Shown here: positions 9,031 through 19,687 of the stretch, piece after piece
Layout of the letters: each line of letters opens with the position of its first letter
How positions within the stretch are numbered: the first letter of the stretch is position 1
Assembly: GCA_016714445.1 (NCBI GenBank)
Contig: JADJNF010000004.1
Location: 186,001 to 250,000 of the forward strand
DNA: 64,000 nt
Direction of reading: 5' to 3'
From: Saprospiraceae bacterium
GTDB lineage: Bacteria; Bacteroidota; Bacteroidia; Chitinophagales; Saprospiraceae
Notes under the pieces: generated by a model
What the model was told of the DNA's origin: nothing
What the model saw: only the letters and a program-made list of their open reading frames with translations
Database searches by the model: none
Program-made: the position numbers and the translations under genes

Positions 9031-10587
9031 ATGATTATCAACTCTCATTTTTATAAATCCACTATTGTTCTGACCATGTTTGCAATCATAATGATTACAC
9101 AAGGTTGTGAAAAAGATCTCCCCAGATTTGTTGCTTTTGAGCCATATAGTTTCTCAAATGTGGATAATAATGGGGGAACTTGGAAACAAGTTCACATGAC
9201 AAATGTAGAGCAGATCAAAATAGATATTCCTGCTGCTCCCGACTCTGATGTGTACAAAAACGAGATAGCATCCGCAAAAGCTGCTATATCTTCCATGACT
9301 ACGGATGATGAAGAAATTATCCAATATTGGGGCAATAATCCAATCATCAGGTGGAATGAAATAGCCAGAGAGTTGGCAGCAAAATATAATCTGATACCAC
9401 CTCCAAATGCAGACGGTACATACACACTCCCTGACCCTGCCAATCCTGGTAAGTTTCCATATTTCCCATTTGCACACCCGCCATATGCTTCAAGAGCCTA
9501 TGCGTATTTGGGTGTGGCACAATTTGATGCATTGATAGCAGCATGGCATTATAAATATAAATTTGCCAGACCTGCTCTATATAAAAGTGATGCAACGGTA
9601 AAACAATCTTTGCCTACTTCAGATACACCATCCTACCCTTCTGACGGAGCGGTGATAGCTGCTGCATCCAGAGAAATTTTCTCCGCTATGTTTCCATTAG
9701 AAAAGGAATACCTTAAAGAGAAAGCAGAAGAATCAAAAGAAGCATTGTTGTTGTCCGGACTTCATGTTCAAAGTGATATTGTTGCAGGAGATTCTTTAGG
9801 TAGAGGTATAGCAAAAGTGGTACTCCAGAGAGCTGCAGGAGATGGTATGAAATCAGCACAAACACCGAAACCAATATCCGATTCGATTAAAAATGCTGCT
9901 TTTACAAGATTTGGTTGGAAATGGACAAATCAGGAAACACCAGAAAGACCAGTAGGACTTACCCCGTTTTTTGGAAAAGTAAAAACATGGAGCGTTCCTG
10001 ATCTTGTCGCTGTCAGACCACCTGTTCCACCTGCAATAGGATCTTCAGAATTTATAAAAGCAGCTGATGAGTTAAAAAATATAGCAAAAAATATTACAAC
10101 AGACCAACGAAAAATTGCCAATTGGTGGTCTGATGGATTTAATACCACTACTCCTCCGGGACATTGGAATAAATTTGCATCTGACAATATTATAAAATAT
10201 AAATACAACCCCCTAAGATCTGCAAGAGTTTTTGCCTATATGAATATGGCCATCCAGGATGCCGGGATCAGTTGCTGGGAAACAAAATATTACTACCATT
10301 ACCCCAGGCCTATAGAAGCTATCCCAGGGTTTAAAGGTATATTAGGTACCCCAAATTTCCCCAGTTATACTTCAGGACACAGTACTTTTTCAGCAGCGGC
10401 AGCTGCCATTCTCTCTTATATTTTTCCCAATGAAAAAAGGCAAGTAGATGAATGGGCAATTGAAGCGGCAGAATCCAGAATTTATGGTGGCATACATTAT
10501 AGATTTGATTCTGAAGCAGGCTTGGAACAAGGGCGCAAAGTAGCCGCTTTTACGATCACAAAAGCAATGGCTGACGGTGCCAATTAA
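9031..10587 (+). CDS. Vanadium-dependent haloperoxidase / PAP2-superfamily lipoprotein with duplicated fold
   Basis: 518 residues with a lipoprotein signal (ITQGC). The C-terminal half carries the active site: YPRP near 423, YTSGHS near 445-450, and R.YGGIHY near 483-490. The N-terminal half repeats the pattern in degenerate form: KFARP near 179, PSYPSDG near 200 (SDG where SGH should be) and SGLHVQSD near 243. This agrees with an internal duplication in which only the second copy keeps a full vanadate/phosphate site. It is a paralogue of the 4218 gene, in an operon with the upstream barrel protein. The substrate is unknown. Confidence 0.85.
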   Translation: MIINSHFYKSTIVLTMFAIIMITQGCEKDLPRFVAFEPYSFSNVDNNGGTWKQVHMTNVEQIKIDIPAAPDSDVYKNEIASAKAAISSMTTDDEEIIQYWGNNPIIRWNEIARELAAKYNLIPPPNADGTYTLPDPANPGKFPYFPFAHPPYASRAYAYLGVAQFDALIAAWHYKYKFARPALYKSDATVKQSLPTSDTPSYPSDGAVIAAASREIFSAMFPLEKEYLKEKAEESKEALLLSGLHVQSDIVAGDSLGRGIAKVVLQRAAGDGMKSAQTPKPISDSIKNAAFTRFGWKWTNQETPERPVGLTPFFGKVKTWSVPDLVAVRPPVPPAIGSSEFIKAADELKNIAKNITTDQRKIANWWSDGFNTTTPPGHWNKFASDNIIKYKYNPLRSARVFAYMNMAIQDAGISCWETKYYYHYPRPIEAIPGFKGILGTPNFPSYTSGHSTFSAAAAAILSYIFPNEKRQVDEWAIEAAESRIYGGIHYRFDSEAGLEQGRKVAAFTITKAMADGAN

Positions 10588-10628
10588 ATAAAATTACTTT
10601 TTAGATAAATTACCTTTCATGTTTGACG

Positions 10629-10660
10629 AAAGGGCATTGGTTTCTCCTCTGCCCTTTTTA
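10629..10660 (+). terminator. Rho-independent terminator of the haloperoxidase operon
   Basis: The stem AAAGGGCA (10629-10636) pairs with the segment at 10650-10657 across a 13-nt loop, followed by a T-rich tract. It closes the barrel/haloperoxidase operon. Confidence 0.65.
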
Positions 10661-10768
10661 ATTATATACTTCTGTCGTCAAAATAAGGTGTTCGTCGGTT
10701 TTTTTTGGGCACTTGCAACTTTTCGATGACTTTTGTGTCTTTAGTCGCAATAGATCAACAAAACAACA

Positions 10769-13207
10769 ATGAATTCATTTAAATCTATCCTCTCAGGATT
10801 TTTCCTATCAATTATTGCTTCAATTTCTTACAGTCAACAATCACTTTCCCTCAGTGGAACGATAAATGATGAAAAAGGAGCAGGCATTCCTTTTGCCACC
10901 ATTATACTCAAATCTGCTTTGGACAGCAGCATGGTAAAAGCAGATATTACCAGTGATTCGGGAGTTTTTACTTTTGAAAGGTTAAAGCCGGGAAGATATT
11001 TTGCTGAGGCCAGTTACATCGGCATGACAAACTTTACGACTGAAGTTTTTGAAATGAATGACAAACCAGTCATACTGGTTCCAATTATTCTCACAGAAAA
11101 TGCAAAACAACTGGAAGAAGTGGTCGTTACAGCAACCAGATCTTTGGTGGAAGTAAAAGCAGACAGAACTATATTTAATGTTCAGGGCACTATCAATTCT
11201 GCCGGTGAAAACGGACTAAATCTGTTGAGAAAAGCACCCGGAGTACTGGTAGACAACAATGATAATATCTCTGTATTGGGCAGGGCCGGAGTGCTTATAT
11301 ACGTGGATGGTAAAAGAATACCCCTGACTGGTGATGACCTTACCAATTATCTTCAAAATTTGTCATCAGAACAAATAGATAAAATAGACATTATTACCAA
11401 TCCCGGCTCCAAATATGAAGCGCAAGGAAATGCAGGGATCATTGATATACGTCTGAAAAAAGACAAAAACCTGGGCGGAAACGGTTCAATCAGCGGAACA
11501 TTCGGTCAAGGAAAATATGCACAAGGCAATACTAATGCCAATGGAAACTACAGAAATAAAAAGCTGAATACTTTTGGTGGAATAGGTTATAATAAAGGAA
11601 CCAGATGGAATAACATGCTTTTTGACACCTATCAAAATGGCCTCAGACTGGATGAATCAAATATTTCTACCAGTGATTATGATGGTTTGAATGGACGATG
11701 GGGAACTGATTTTTTTATCAACAAAAAAAGTACCTTAGGTTTTCTGATTGGTGCACAATCTAATACCTCCAATAGCGTAAGCAATAATATCACTTACATA
11801 TCAAATCAAGCTAGGCCAAATCAGGTAGACAGTATTCTTACCGCTCCCAATTCTTCTGATGCGAAAAGAAATCAAGCTACTTTTAATATAAACTATGCTT
11901 ATGAATCCGGTAAAAACAGACTAAATGTAGACGTGGATTACGGCTCATTCAGAAATGAAGCCAACCATAATCAACCCAACATATATTTTAATGCTACCGG
12001 TACAAACATTATCAGCCAAAATAAAAACACCTACAATACTCCCGTAAAAATTGATATTGCTACAGCAAAAGCGGATTTTGAAACAGAAGTTTTGGGTGGA
12101 AATCTGGGTATTGGTACAAAATTCAGCAATGTAGTCACAGATAATACTTTTTTATTTTATAACATCATTCAGGACATTGAAATTCAAAATGACAAAAGAT
12201 CCAACCAATTCAAATACAATGAAAATGTTTTGGCTGGCTATGTCAATTATTCAAGAAGTATTAATGCAAAGTGGAATGCTTCAGGAGGTTTAAGAATCGA
12301 AAATACCGATGCTACCGGCGACCTGATTGCTTTTTTGCCTGAACTAGAAGAATCGCCCGTAGATTTTAATTATACCAGCTTTTTCCCATCTGCTGGTGTG
12401 ACTTATCAGCATTCTCCAGAACATGTGTATTCACTGAACTATGGGCGAAGAATAAATCGCCCGGACTATAATGTATTAAACCCATTCAGAGAACAATTGA
12501 GTGAGCTTTCCTACAGCAAAGGAAATAAATTTCTCCAGCCTGAAATAGTAAATAACATTGAACTGGGATATACTTTAAAATACAGATACACCTTTAAACT
12601 TGCGTACAGCAACACATCCAATCAGATTACAAGGCTAATTGGTCCTGATGAACTGGATCCAAGAGCAGGTTTTATTAGTTGGGATAATCTGGCCACTCAA
12701 AAATTGTACAACTTTAATGTATCACTACCCTTTGATGTCAATAAATGGTGGAATGTGTATATGAACCTTAGTGCTTCATACATTGATAATCAAGCTGATT
12801 ATGGAGATAATGGGATCGTGGATGTACAGGCGGGTACATATAATGTTTACCAACAACATACATTTAATCTCGGCAAAAAATGGAAAGCTGAATTATCCGG
12901 CTGGTATGGTGGTCCGGGTGTATGGGGTGGAGTATTTTTATATGATCCAAGTTATAGTCTTAATCTGGGTCTTCAGAGAAAGTTTCTGAATGACAAAATG
13001 AACGTCAGATTGAGTGCAAATGATGTTACTTTCCAATCCGGTTGGAGTGGAGTTGCAGAATTTAATGGTCAAAAAAGTTTCGGACAAGGCAATTGGGATA
13101 GCCGAAGAGCATCTATAAGTATAAGTTATGATCTTGGCAACAGTAATGTAAAATCCAGAAAAAGAAGTACTGGTATAGAAAACGAAAGTAAAAGAGTTGG
13201 TGGGTAA
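10769..13207 (+). CDS. TonB-dependent receptor with carboxypeptidase-regulatory N-domain
   Basis: 812 residues. Signal peptide ends near SISYSQQ. A carboxypeptidase-regulatory-like beta-sandwich covers about 27-105, then a plug domain with EEVVVTA near 118 and the D-[KR]-I-[DE]-I-ITNPG stretch near 208. The remainder is an outer-membrane barrel of the OMP_b-brl_3 type. Such receptors import bulky ligands using TonB energy; no SusD partner is next to it, so a glycan substrate is not indicated. Its stop abuts, with no gap, the stop of the convergent GH3 gene. Confidence 0.85.
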   Translation: MNSFKSILSGFFLSIIASISYSQQSLSLSGTINDEKGAGIPFATIILKSALDSSMVKADITSDSGVFTFERLKPGRYFAEASYIGMTNFTTEVFEMNDKPVILVPIILTENAKQLEEVVVTATRSLVEVKADRTIFNVQGTINSAGENGLNLLRKAPGVLVDNNDNISVLGRAGVLIYVDGKRIPLTGDDLTNYLQNLSSEQIDKIDIITNPGSKYEAQGNAGIIDIRLKKDKNLGGNGSISGTFGQGKYAQGNTNANGNYRNKKLNTFGGIGYNKGTRWNNMLFDTYQNGLRLDESNISTSDYDGLNGRWGTDFFINKKSTLGFLIGAQSNTSNSVSNNITYISNQARPNQVDSILTAPNSSDAKRNQATFNINYAYESGKNRLNVDVDYGSFRNEANHNQPNIYFNATGTNIISQNKNTYNTPVKIDIATAKADFETEVLGGNLGIGTKFSNVVTDNTFLFYNIIQDIEIQNDKRSNQFKYNENVLAGYVNYSRSINAKWNASGGLRIENTDATGDLIAFLPELEESPVDFNYTSFFPSAGVTYQHSPEHVYSLNYGRRINRPDYNVLNPFREQLSELSYSKGNKFLQPEIVNNIELGYTLKYRYTFKLAYSNTSNQITRLIGPDELDPRAGFISWDNLATQKLYNFNVSLPFDVNKWWNVYMNLSASYIDNQADYGDNGIVDVQAGTYNVYQQHTFNLGKKWKAELSGWYGGPGVWGGVFLYDPSYSLNLGLQRKFLNDKMNVRLSANDVTFQSGWSGVAEFNGQKSFGQGNWDSRRASISISYDLGNSNVKSRKRSTGIENESKRVGG

Positions 13208-15085
13208 TTATCTATTGTATCTCAATCCAAATCCAAATTTATACAAAGGATCTTTACTATCATAGGGCACATCTTCCTTTTGATTGTAGACGGCTTCCAT
13301 AGAAGACGGCAATTCAAAAGGCAATTTCCCTTGAGGTTTAGCCTTTCCAAATATAACGTCCAGGACAGCATCGTCGGATGCGCCATAATCTGCAATAGTG
13401 GCCGAAGCAACTTTATCAACTTCAGTGATCACAGCAGGGCGATCGATATATACATTTAAAATAGTTGGAACAGAATTACAGATAGACAAAATTTCTTCTT
13501 TATCTTTTCCTTTAAAATCCAGATCGCCGTGGTGGAAGCCTCTAGCAAAGGGATTTTTTGATTCTATGGGTACCCAAGGTGTATTGGTTCGAACAATAGC
13601 AAAATCAGCTTCTTTCGGATCATCCACTATGACAGCGTACTTTGATGCTATACCTTTATCGATATTTTTTATATACACTTTGTACTTTGAAACCTGCAAT
13701 GGCAATATGTTGTCTTTATTTTTAAGCAAGGTAAGAGATCTTCTTTGTGTAGCAGCACCCAAGTCCATCCATTCCTTTTTGCCTATAGTTTTTACAGCAT
13801 TTTCCACATCAACATATGGTTGATCAAAAAGCCCTAAAACAAATTTCTGGCGCAAAATACGACGGATAGACTGATCAATTCTTTTTTCACTTACCTTACC
13901 CTTTTTGACCAGATCAACAATAAGTTCAGGACAACTTTCGCCACCAAACTGATCACAACCGGCTTCAATAATCTTCATAACCCGATCTTCTCTACTCAGA
14001 TGTTCTGCACCCCATGCTCTTGCAGGCCAGATCGCTTGTCCAAGATTAACATCTGTGATTAATCCCCAGTCTGTACAGACAATACCTTCAAAATTATATC
14101 TTTTCCTAAGTAGGTCGGTTATAATATATTTGTTGTAAGACATACCCACGTTCTCGGGGGTTTGATCCATGGGAACACCATAATACGGCATGATAGAAGC
14201 TGAGTTTGCTTTAAATACAGCATCAAATGGTTTAAGATGATATTCAAAATTATTGCCGGGATACACCTGCCCTTTATGAAACTCAAAGTGAGAATCAAGT
14301 CCTTCTTTTTGAGGTCCTCCACCGGAAAAGTGTTTAGTCATACATGCCACTCCATTTTTTGTAAGCGAAGTCCCCCCTTGAAATCCAGTAATATATGGAT
14401 AGAGCATTCTCCCTGACAAATCTGCGTCCTCACCGAATGTACCATTACACCTGGGCCACCTGGGTTCAGTAGCAAGATCAGCCATGGGATGCAATGCAAT
14501 TCTTATGCCTACTGCCAGATACTCCTGTCTGGCTATATCGCCAAATTTTTTCATCAGTTCCGGGTCGTCAATTGCTGCAAAACCCAACTGCTCCGGCCAT
14601 TGTGACATTCCATTGGAAGCCATAGAAAAAATATTATTACTAAAATAATGTCTTGGATCTGAGGCGATCGATACAGGAATACCCAATCTTGTTTCTTCTG
14701 CAACTTTTTGAATCGCATTGATTCCCATAGCCAGCTCCCGGGTTGGAGGCGTATTCCAGAAGTTAAAATGACCAAGGTGCTTTTCTTTAATCAGAACATC
14801 TACAGGTGTCATTCTGGCTGCAGGGCCAGCCATTTCCATTCCTTCTTTTTTACCTATACTTCCATCCGGATTGATACCTGCACCGCTGATAAACATTTGC
14901 CCGGCTTTTTCTTCAATATTCATTTGTGAGAGCAAATCTTCTACACGGGCATCAAGTGGTAGTTTTATATCTTCATAAATATCCATTTTGCCATTTTTAT
15001 TGAGGTCCCTGAAGGTGGACTTCTGACCATCAAGCATTAATGAAATTGACAAAAAAATAAATGAAAAAGATATGTATTTTAACAT
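13208..15085 (-). CDS. Secreted glycoside hydrolase family 3 protein
   Basis: 625 residues, signal peptide at the N-terminus, then a short EF-hand/dockerin-like calcium loop (DLNKNGKMDIYED, about residues 27-39). The GH3 N-terminal TIM barrel follows, with KHFSGGG near 248 and the nucleophile in VCTDWG near 334, and a C-terminal alpha/beta sandwich. GH3 enzymes are exo-acting beta-glucosidases or beta-xylosidases; the exact sugar is not readable. A TAATTTTG -7 box lies at 15104-15111, about 19 nt upstream of the ATG. It is convergent with the TonB receptor. Confidence 0.88.
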   Translation of the reverse strand: MLKYISFSFIFLSISLMLDGQKSTFRDLNKNGKMDIYEDIKLPLDARVEDLLSQMNIEEKAGQMFISGAGINPDGSIGKKEGMEMAGPAARMTPVDVLIKEKHLGHFNFWNTPPTRELAMGINAIQKVAEETRLGIPVSIASDPRHYFSNNIFSMASNGMSQWPEQLGFAAIDDPELMKKFGDIARQEYLAVGIRIALHPMADLATEPRWPRCNGTFGEDADLSGRMLYPYITGFQGGTSLTKNGVACMTKHFSGGGPQKEGLDSHFEFHKGQVYPGNNFEYHLKPFDAVFKANSASIMPYYGVPMDQTPENVGMSYNKYIITDLLRKRYNFEGIVCTDWGLITDVNLGQAIWPARAWGAEHLSREDRVMKIIEAGCDQFGGESCPELIVDLVKKGKVSEKRIDQSIRRILRQKFVLGLFDQPYVDVENAVKTIGKKEWMDLGAATQRRSLTLLKNKDNILPLQVSKYKVYIKNIDKGIASKYAVIVDDPKEADFAIVRTNTPWVPIESKNPFARGFHHGDLDFKGKDKEEILSICNSVPTILNVYIDRPAVITEVDKVASATIADYGASDDAVLDVIFGKAKPQGKLPFELPSSMEAVYNQKEDVPYDSKDPLYKFGFGLRYNR

Positions 15086-15181
15086 GATATGCCTTTTATA
15101 TTACAAAATTAACAAACTCCTGAAGCAATCTGCTATTTAAAATTGATTTATTACTTAATTTTAACGCATAATTTATATTGT

Positions 15182-17126
15182 ATGAAACCATCAAACATTT
15201 TTCTTTTACTAAGTTTTGTGTTATTTACATCATCTTGCCGGTCACAAAAGCCTGTCATTTCTCAGGTCACTCCGACTGAAAGTATAAAAATGATGACACC
15301 CGAATTGATGTGGCAGTTGGGCCGGGTATCAGCAATAGGCATTACAAAAGATCAAAGGAATGTGATTTATAATGTTTCAATACCGGATGTGGCTCAAAAC
15401 AAATTTAAAAAATCTACTTATATAGTCGGGGTGGAAGGTGGAGAATCCAAAGAAATAAACAATTTTGAAAACCTGCTGTCTGATAAAAATATCAGTCCTG
15501 ACGGAAAGTACAAAATAAAATCCAGTCCGGTTAAAGTTGAAAAAGTACATGGCTTTGACTTTCATGAGGACCTTGAAAAATCTACCGCCCAGATATATAC
15601 ACAACTGGACTACAGACATTGGGATACCTGGAATGATGGCACTTATAATCATGTATTTTTTGGTCCAGCAACAGTCGCCGATTCTTCTTACAGAGATATC
15701 ATGCCAGATGAAGCCTTTGATTGCCCACAAAAACCATTTGGCGGAGATGAAGATTTTATCTGGAGCCCGGATAGTAAAAGCATATTGTATGTCAGCAAAA
15801 AACACAAAGGAACTGCCGCAGCCCAAAGTACAAATACTGATATATATCAATACAATCTGAGTAATGGGAAAACCAAAAAATCTGACAGAAGACAATACAG
15901 GTTATGATACCAATCCCACGTATTCAGTTAATGGTAATCTGGCATATCTCAGTATGAAAACCGATGGATATGAAGCTGATAAAAATGATATAAAAGTCAT
16001 ATCCGATGGAGTGACATATAATTTAACAGGTGATTGGGACGAAACTGTTTTAAGTTATATGTGGGCAAATGATGGCAAATCCATATACTTTACCGCTGCT
16101 AAAGATGGAACAATCCAGCTTTTTGAAGTAAATTTCCCTGGGTTTTCAGGCAAAAAATCAACAGTAACACAAATCACCAAAGGTGACTGGGACATCAATG
16201 TCATAGTCGGACAATCCGGTGACCACCTGGTTTTGACGAGAGTAAACATGAACAGGGCTGCTGAATTATATACTTTTCATACCAAAACAAAAGCCTGGAA
16301 ACAGATTACTGATGTCAATAAATCCATTTATAACACGGTAGGTAAAAGCAGAACCGAACGTAGATTTGTAACCACATCTGACAATAAACAAATGTTGGTG
16401 TGGGTAGTTTATCCTCCTGATTTTGACCCGAATAAAAAATATCCTGCTTTACTGTATTGTCAGGGTGGACCACAATCTGCACTTACCCAATTTTACTCTT
16501 ACAGGTGGAATCTGCACCTTATGGCCAGCCAGGGATATATCGTAGTAGCACCAAACAGACGAGGAATGCCTGGTCACGGAGTGGAATGGAATCACCAGAT
16601 CAGCAAAGATTGGGGCGGACAAAATATTCGAGATTATCTCTCAGCCATTGATGATGTATCTAAAGAACCGTTTGTAGACAAAACCAGGCTGGGTGCTGTA
16701 GGAGCGAGCTATGGTGGATACTCTGTTTTTTATCTGGCCGGAGTACACGAAAAAAGGTTCAAAACATTTATAGCCCACGATGGAAGTTTCAATTTATACA
16801 GCATGTATGGCTCTACAGAAGAAATGTTTTTTGTAAATTATGATTTCGGCGGACCATATTGGGATAAAAAAAATGATAAAACTTATACTGACTTCAATCC
16901 CATCCATCATGTAGCAAAATGGGACACACCAATATATATCATACAGGGTGGTAAGGATTATCGCATTCCTGACACACAAGGTATGGAAGCCTTCAATGCT
17001 GCACAATTGAGAGGAATAAAAAGTAAATTTCTATATCTGCCGGATGAAAACCATTGGGTAATGAAACCACAAAATAGTCTGGTATGGCAAAGGGAATTTT
17101 TTAAATGGCTGAAGGAAACGCTGTAA
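15182..17126 (+). pseudogene. S9-family (prolyl oligopeptidase) peptidase interrupted by a frameshift
   Basis: Two overlapping frames together make a normal S9 peptidase of about 648 residues. The first (from the ATG at 15182) has a lipoprotein signal (TSSC) and beta-propeller repeats and ends at 15907. The second supplies the rest of the propeller and the alpha/beta-hydrolase domain with GASYGGYS (Ser near 506), Asp in GGKDYR and His in ENHW. The frames join in the A6 run at 15875-15880; with five A the text reads on as TKNLTEDN. The gene is broken as given, either by real mutation or by a homopolymer error. Confidence 0.85.
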
Positions 17127-17163
17127 AATATAGCCTGATTTATTAATCTGTTCAGATTATTAT

Positions 17164-18211
17164 TTCATTAACCCGTTGTGCGATTAAAGCAAAGCATATT
17201 TTATTTGATTTAAAGGTTTATCATTAATATGGTTGATAGCTTGAAGTAAAGTAAAAGCAGCAATTTTACCCCATATCCTTGTGCACATTCCCAAGAATGT
17301 TTTTGCATAATTTCTTTTAATCATGAATTGGTCGGCAAGTTGAGAAAATTGAGTTTCTATACGTTTTCTGCTTTTGCAAAAACATAAGGATATTTGCTAA
17401 AATCGGACTGGTTTCGTCTTTTTGGTGTCTGAAGTTCTATTTTTGATGTGTGAAATAAGTCTACTTTATATTCACTTGATAGGTAGCCTTTATCTCCTAA
17501 TAGAGTGCAATTATTCAAGCTGGATTGTTTTACATCATCAAGATAATGAATATCGTGTACGCTGGCTTTGGTAATATCTACAGATTTGTAAACACCTTTT
17601 AATGAAGTGATTAGATGTAGTTTGTAACCATAGAAATAAGTTTTAGTTATAGCCGAATAGCCTTTGTCGGGGCTTGTTTCAAAATCTTCTCTCAATACGT
17701 TGCTCCTATTTGCTCTTGCAATATTACAAACTGGTAGTGGCATCGAATCAACAATAAAAATAGTTTCTTCCTCATTTAGCTGATCAGCTAAATTCTGAGT
17801 TAGCTGATTGTAAAAGCCAATGAGATTCCTTCGACGCCTATTATAGTTAGAGCGATCGATAAGATTGGGAAAATCAGTAGATTGGCTCTTTATTTTACCC
17901 CAGAAATAGTTTTCTGAATCAATACTCATTGCTTCAGAACACAACGACAGAGCAAGGATTTCACAATCAGACATCTTTGGCTTTTTGGGGTAGAATTTAA
18001 AATTACCTTCTTCCATTATCAAATCTTTGGCATTTTTGGTAATTAATTGAAGAAATTTATCGAAATTTGTCTTTATGTTGTGCATATGTATTTTGTTGTT
18101 TGGTAGCTTAAAAATACAACATTTTATTGCATTGCAATGAATTATGCACAACATATTTTTATATATATTAAATTTTAATCCCACTTTTTAATCGCACAAC
18201 GGGTTTCATTA
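17164..18211. mobile_element. IS982-family insertion sequence with target duplication
   Basis: The element spans 17171-18204 (1034 bp). Its ends are an 18-bp perfect inverted repeat beginning ACCCGTTGTGCG (17171-17188 and 18187-18204), as expected for IS982. It is flanked by the 7-bp direct repeat TTCATTA (17164-17170 and 18205-18211), so both ends and the target site are intact. It sits between the S9 peptidase and the cytochrome gene without breaking either. Its transposase is frameshifted. Confidence 0.92.
17184..18085 (-). pseudogene. IS982-family transposase, frameshifted
   Basis: DDE transposase of about 300 residues. The likely start is the ATG at 18085. Catalytic Asp residues lie in FIVDSMP and LLGDKGY. 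As written the frame ends early at 17357 (…FAKAENV), but one more base in the T4 run at 17372-17375 (A run on the coding strand) restores KSRKRIETQFSQL, including the catalytic Glu, and a full C-terminus ending at 17184. Without that base the protein lacks its third catalytic residue. Confidence 0.85.
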
Positions 18212-18411
18212 TTTTAGATGTAAGCCAAAAAATAATTACATCTGCTTTTTACTTAGCAGACCAGCTAAACCTATAGGTAATTAGGTGTTTTTTTCTATTA
18301 TACAACGGTTCTATATCCGGAAATATTAATAGAAAAATAAAAATATTTTGTGAATATGGATTGTATAAATTTTCAAGTTATTATCTTTATCAGATCAAAA
18401 CATCAAACAAT

Positions 18412-18996
18412 ATGAACAACAAAAATTTAATTATTCTTCTGACCTTTATGGTCACATTATTTGCAGCTGGCTGTGCACAAAAAGAAAAGGAAACCGCTGC
18501 CGTTAACACTGAAATCACCCAGGATAGTCTCATTAAAAACGGGGAATATCTGGTAACAATTCTGGGCTGCAATGATTGTCATTCCCCAAAACGAATGGGG
18601 GCAAATGGTCCTGAAATCATACCAGAACTGATGTTGTCCGGATATCCGTCAGACAGACCATTAGGACAAGTTACAAAAAATGCCATCTCAGATGGATGGG
18701 CACTATTTAATGCTGACCTTACGTGTGGTATAGGACCCTGGGGAGCCACGTTTGCAGGCAATCTCACACCGGATGAAACAGGTATTGGCAACTGGTCACT
18801 TGAGCAGTTCAAAACTGCACTCACCAAAGGTAAGTATAAAGGATTGGATGATGGCAGAATGTTATTGCCACCCATGCCGTGGATAAATTATGTCAATATG
18901 AAGGATGCAGATGTCAAAGCGATCTATTCCTATTTGATGAGTATAAAACCAGTTAAAAATGTAGTTCCCGCTCCGATTCCACCGGGTGAACTTTGA
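18412..18996 (+). CDS. Mono-haem c-type cytochrome lipoprotein
   Basis: The start is the ATG at 18412; the frame open from 18361 would precede the signal. The 194-residue product has a lipoprotein signal (FAAGC near residue 20), a single CNDCH haem-attachment motif near residue 54, and a MPW motif near 158 that can give the distal Met ligand. A role as periplasmic electron carrier is inferred. It stands alone and is followed by a strong terminator. Confidence 0.82.
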   Translation: MNNKNLIILLTFMVTLFAAGCAQKEKETAAVNTEITQDSLIKNGEYLVTILGCNDCHSPKRMGANGPEIIPELMLSGYPSDRPLGQVTKNAISDGWALFNADLTCGIGPWGATFAGNLTPDETGIGNWSLEQFKTALTKGKYKGLDDGRMLLPPMPWINYVNMKDADVKAIYSYLMSIKPVKNVVPAPIPPGEL

Positions 18997-19130
18997 TTTT
19001 GAGACATAATATATTGGGTTGCAATAATTTCAGTTTCAGATTATTTGAAATTTCAGTTTATCAAAGAAACAAAATCATGGCTTTTGAAAAATAAAATTCG
19101 TCATATATAATTTTAAACAGAAAAAGAATA

Positions 19131-19166
19131 AAATGGGATACGTCTATAGCTGTATCCCATTTTTGT
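19131..19166 (+). terminator. Rho-independent terminator after the cytochrome gene
   Basis: The 11-bp stem AAATGGGATAC (19131-19141) pairs with 19152-19162 over a 10-nt loop and is followed by T-rich sequence. It separates the cytochrome from the convergent RNA repair operon. Confidence 0.75.
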
Positions 19167-19222
19167 TTTAAAAATTATCCTTATTTGCGATTGATGGTGG
19201 TAAAATTTAGTTGCCATCACTT

Positions 19223-19687
19223 CTAAAAATCCCCATAAAACACCTGAAAACAAGGCAATTGTAAGTCATTACGCCAAAGATCTACCACTTGATTTCTGTC
19301 GTCCAGGACCAATTCTACGAAATATTTGCCATCAATAAAGGTCTCGAATATTTCTCTTTTGATGATCGCATCCTTTCTATAATCACCTGCTTTACGCATG
19401 ATTAGTTCAGTGTATGAAATATTGAGTCTGGCAAGCCATTTTTCTGTTTGTGGCTGATAGACATCTTCTCTACCAGAAACCAAAAGGATTTTATAACCTA
19501 GCTGATAATAATTTTTGACCATGTTGACTACCGGAATATTGGGTAGATCTTGGTCGCACTTTGATGCATCGAAAGGGCTTCTTCCATTCAAGAGCGCCAA
19601 AGTACCATCCAGATCACAGATGACGGCTTTAGGTAAGGATGGGGCTTGGGTACGTATTATATTTTCAGGACGAACTTTAGGTCTCAT
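19223..19687 (-). CDS. Polynucleotide 3'-phosphatase, HAD type, T4 Pnkp-like
   Basis: 154 residues closely resembling the C-terminal phosphatase domain of T4 polynucleotide kinase/phosphatase. It has the HAD nucleophile motif DLDGT (D25, D27), NGRSPFDASKCD, the SGRE block, and the C-terminal LDDRNQVVDLWR followed by GDF at the end. The T4 enzyme removes 3'-phosphate and 2',3'-cyclic phosphate from broken RNA. It is the last gene of the RNA repair operon and overlaps the kinase gene as ATGA. One extra base in the T5 run at 19704-19708 would fuse the two into a 306-residue protein, nearly the size of T4 Pnkp (301). The split may therefore be real or an error. Confidence 0.88.
   Translation of the reverse strand: MRPKVRPENIIRTQAPSLPKAVICDLDGTLALLNGRSPFDASKCDQDLPNIPVVNMVKNYYQLGYKILLVSGREDVYQPQTEKWLARLNISYTELIMRKAGDYRKDAIIKREIFETFIDGKYFVELVLDDRNQVVDLWRNDLQLPCFQVFYGDF

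Noticed and set aside
15875..15880. Programmed frameshifting in the S9 peptidase
   Set aside because: The required shift is +1, the run has only six A, and there is no slippery heptamer in frame. Mutation or sequence error is simpler.
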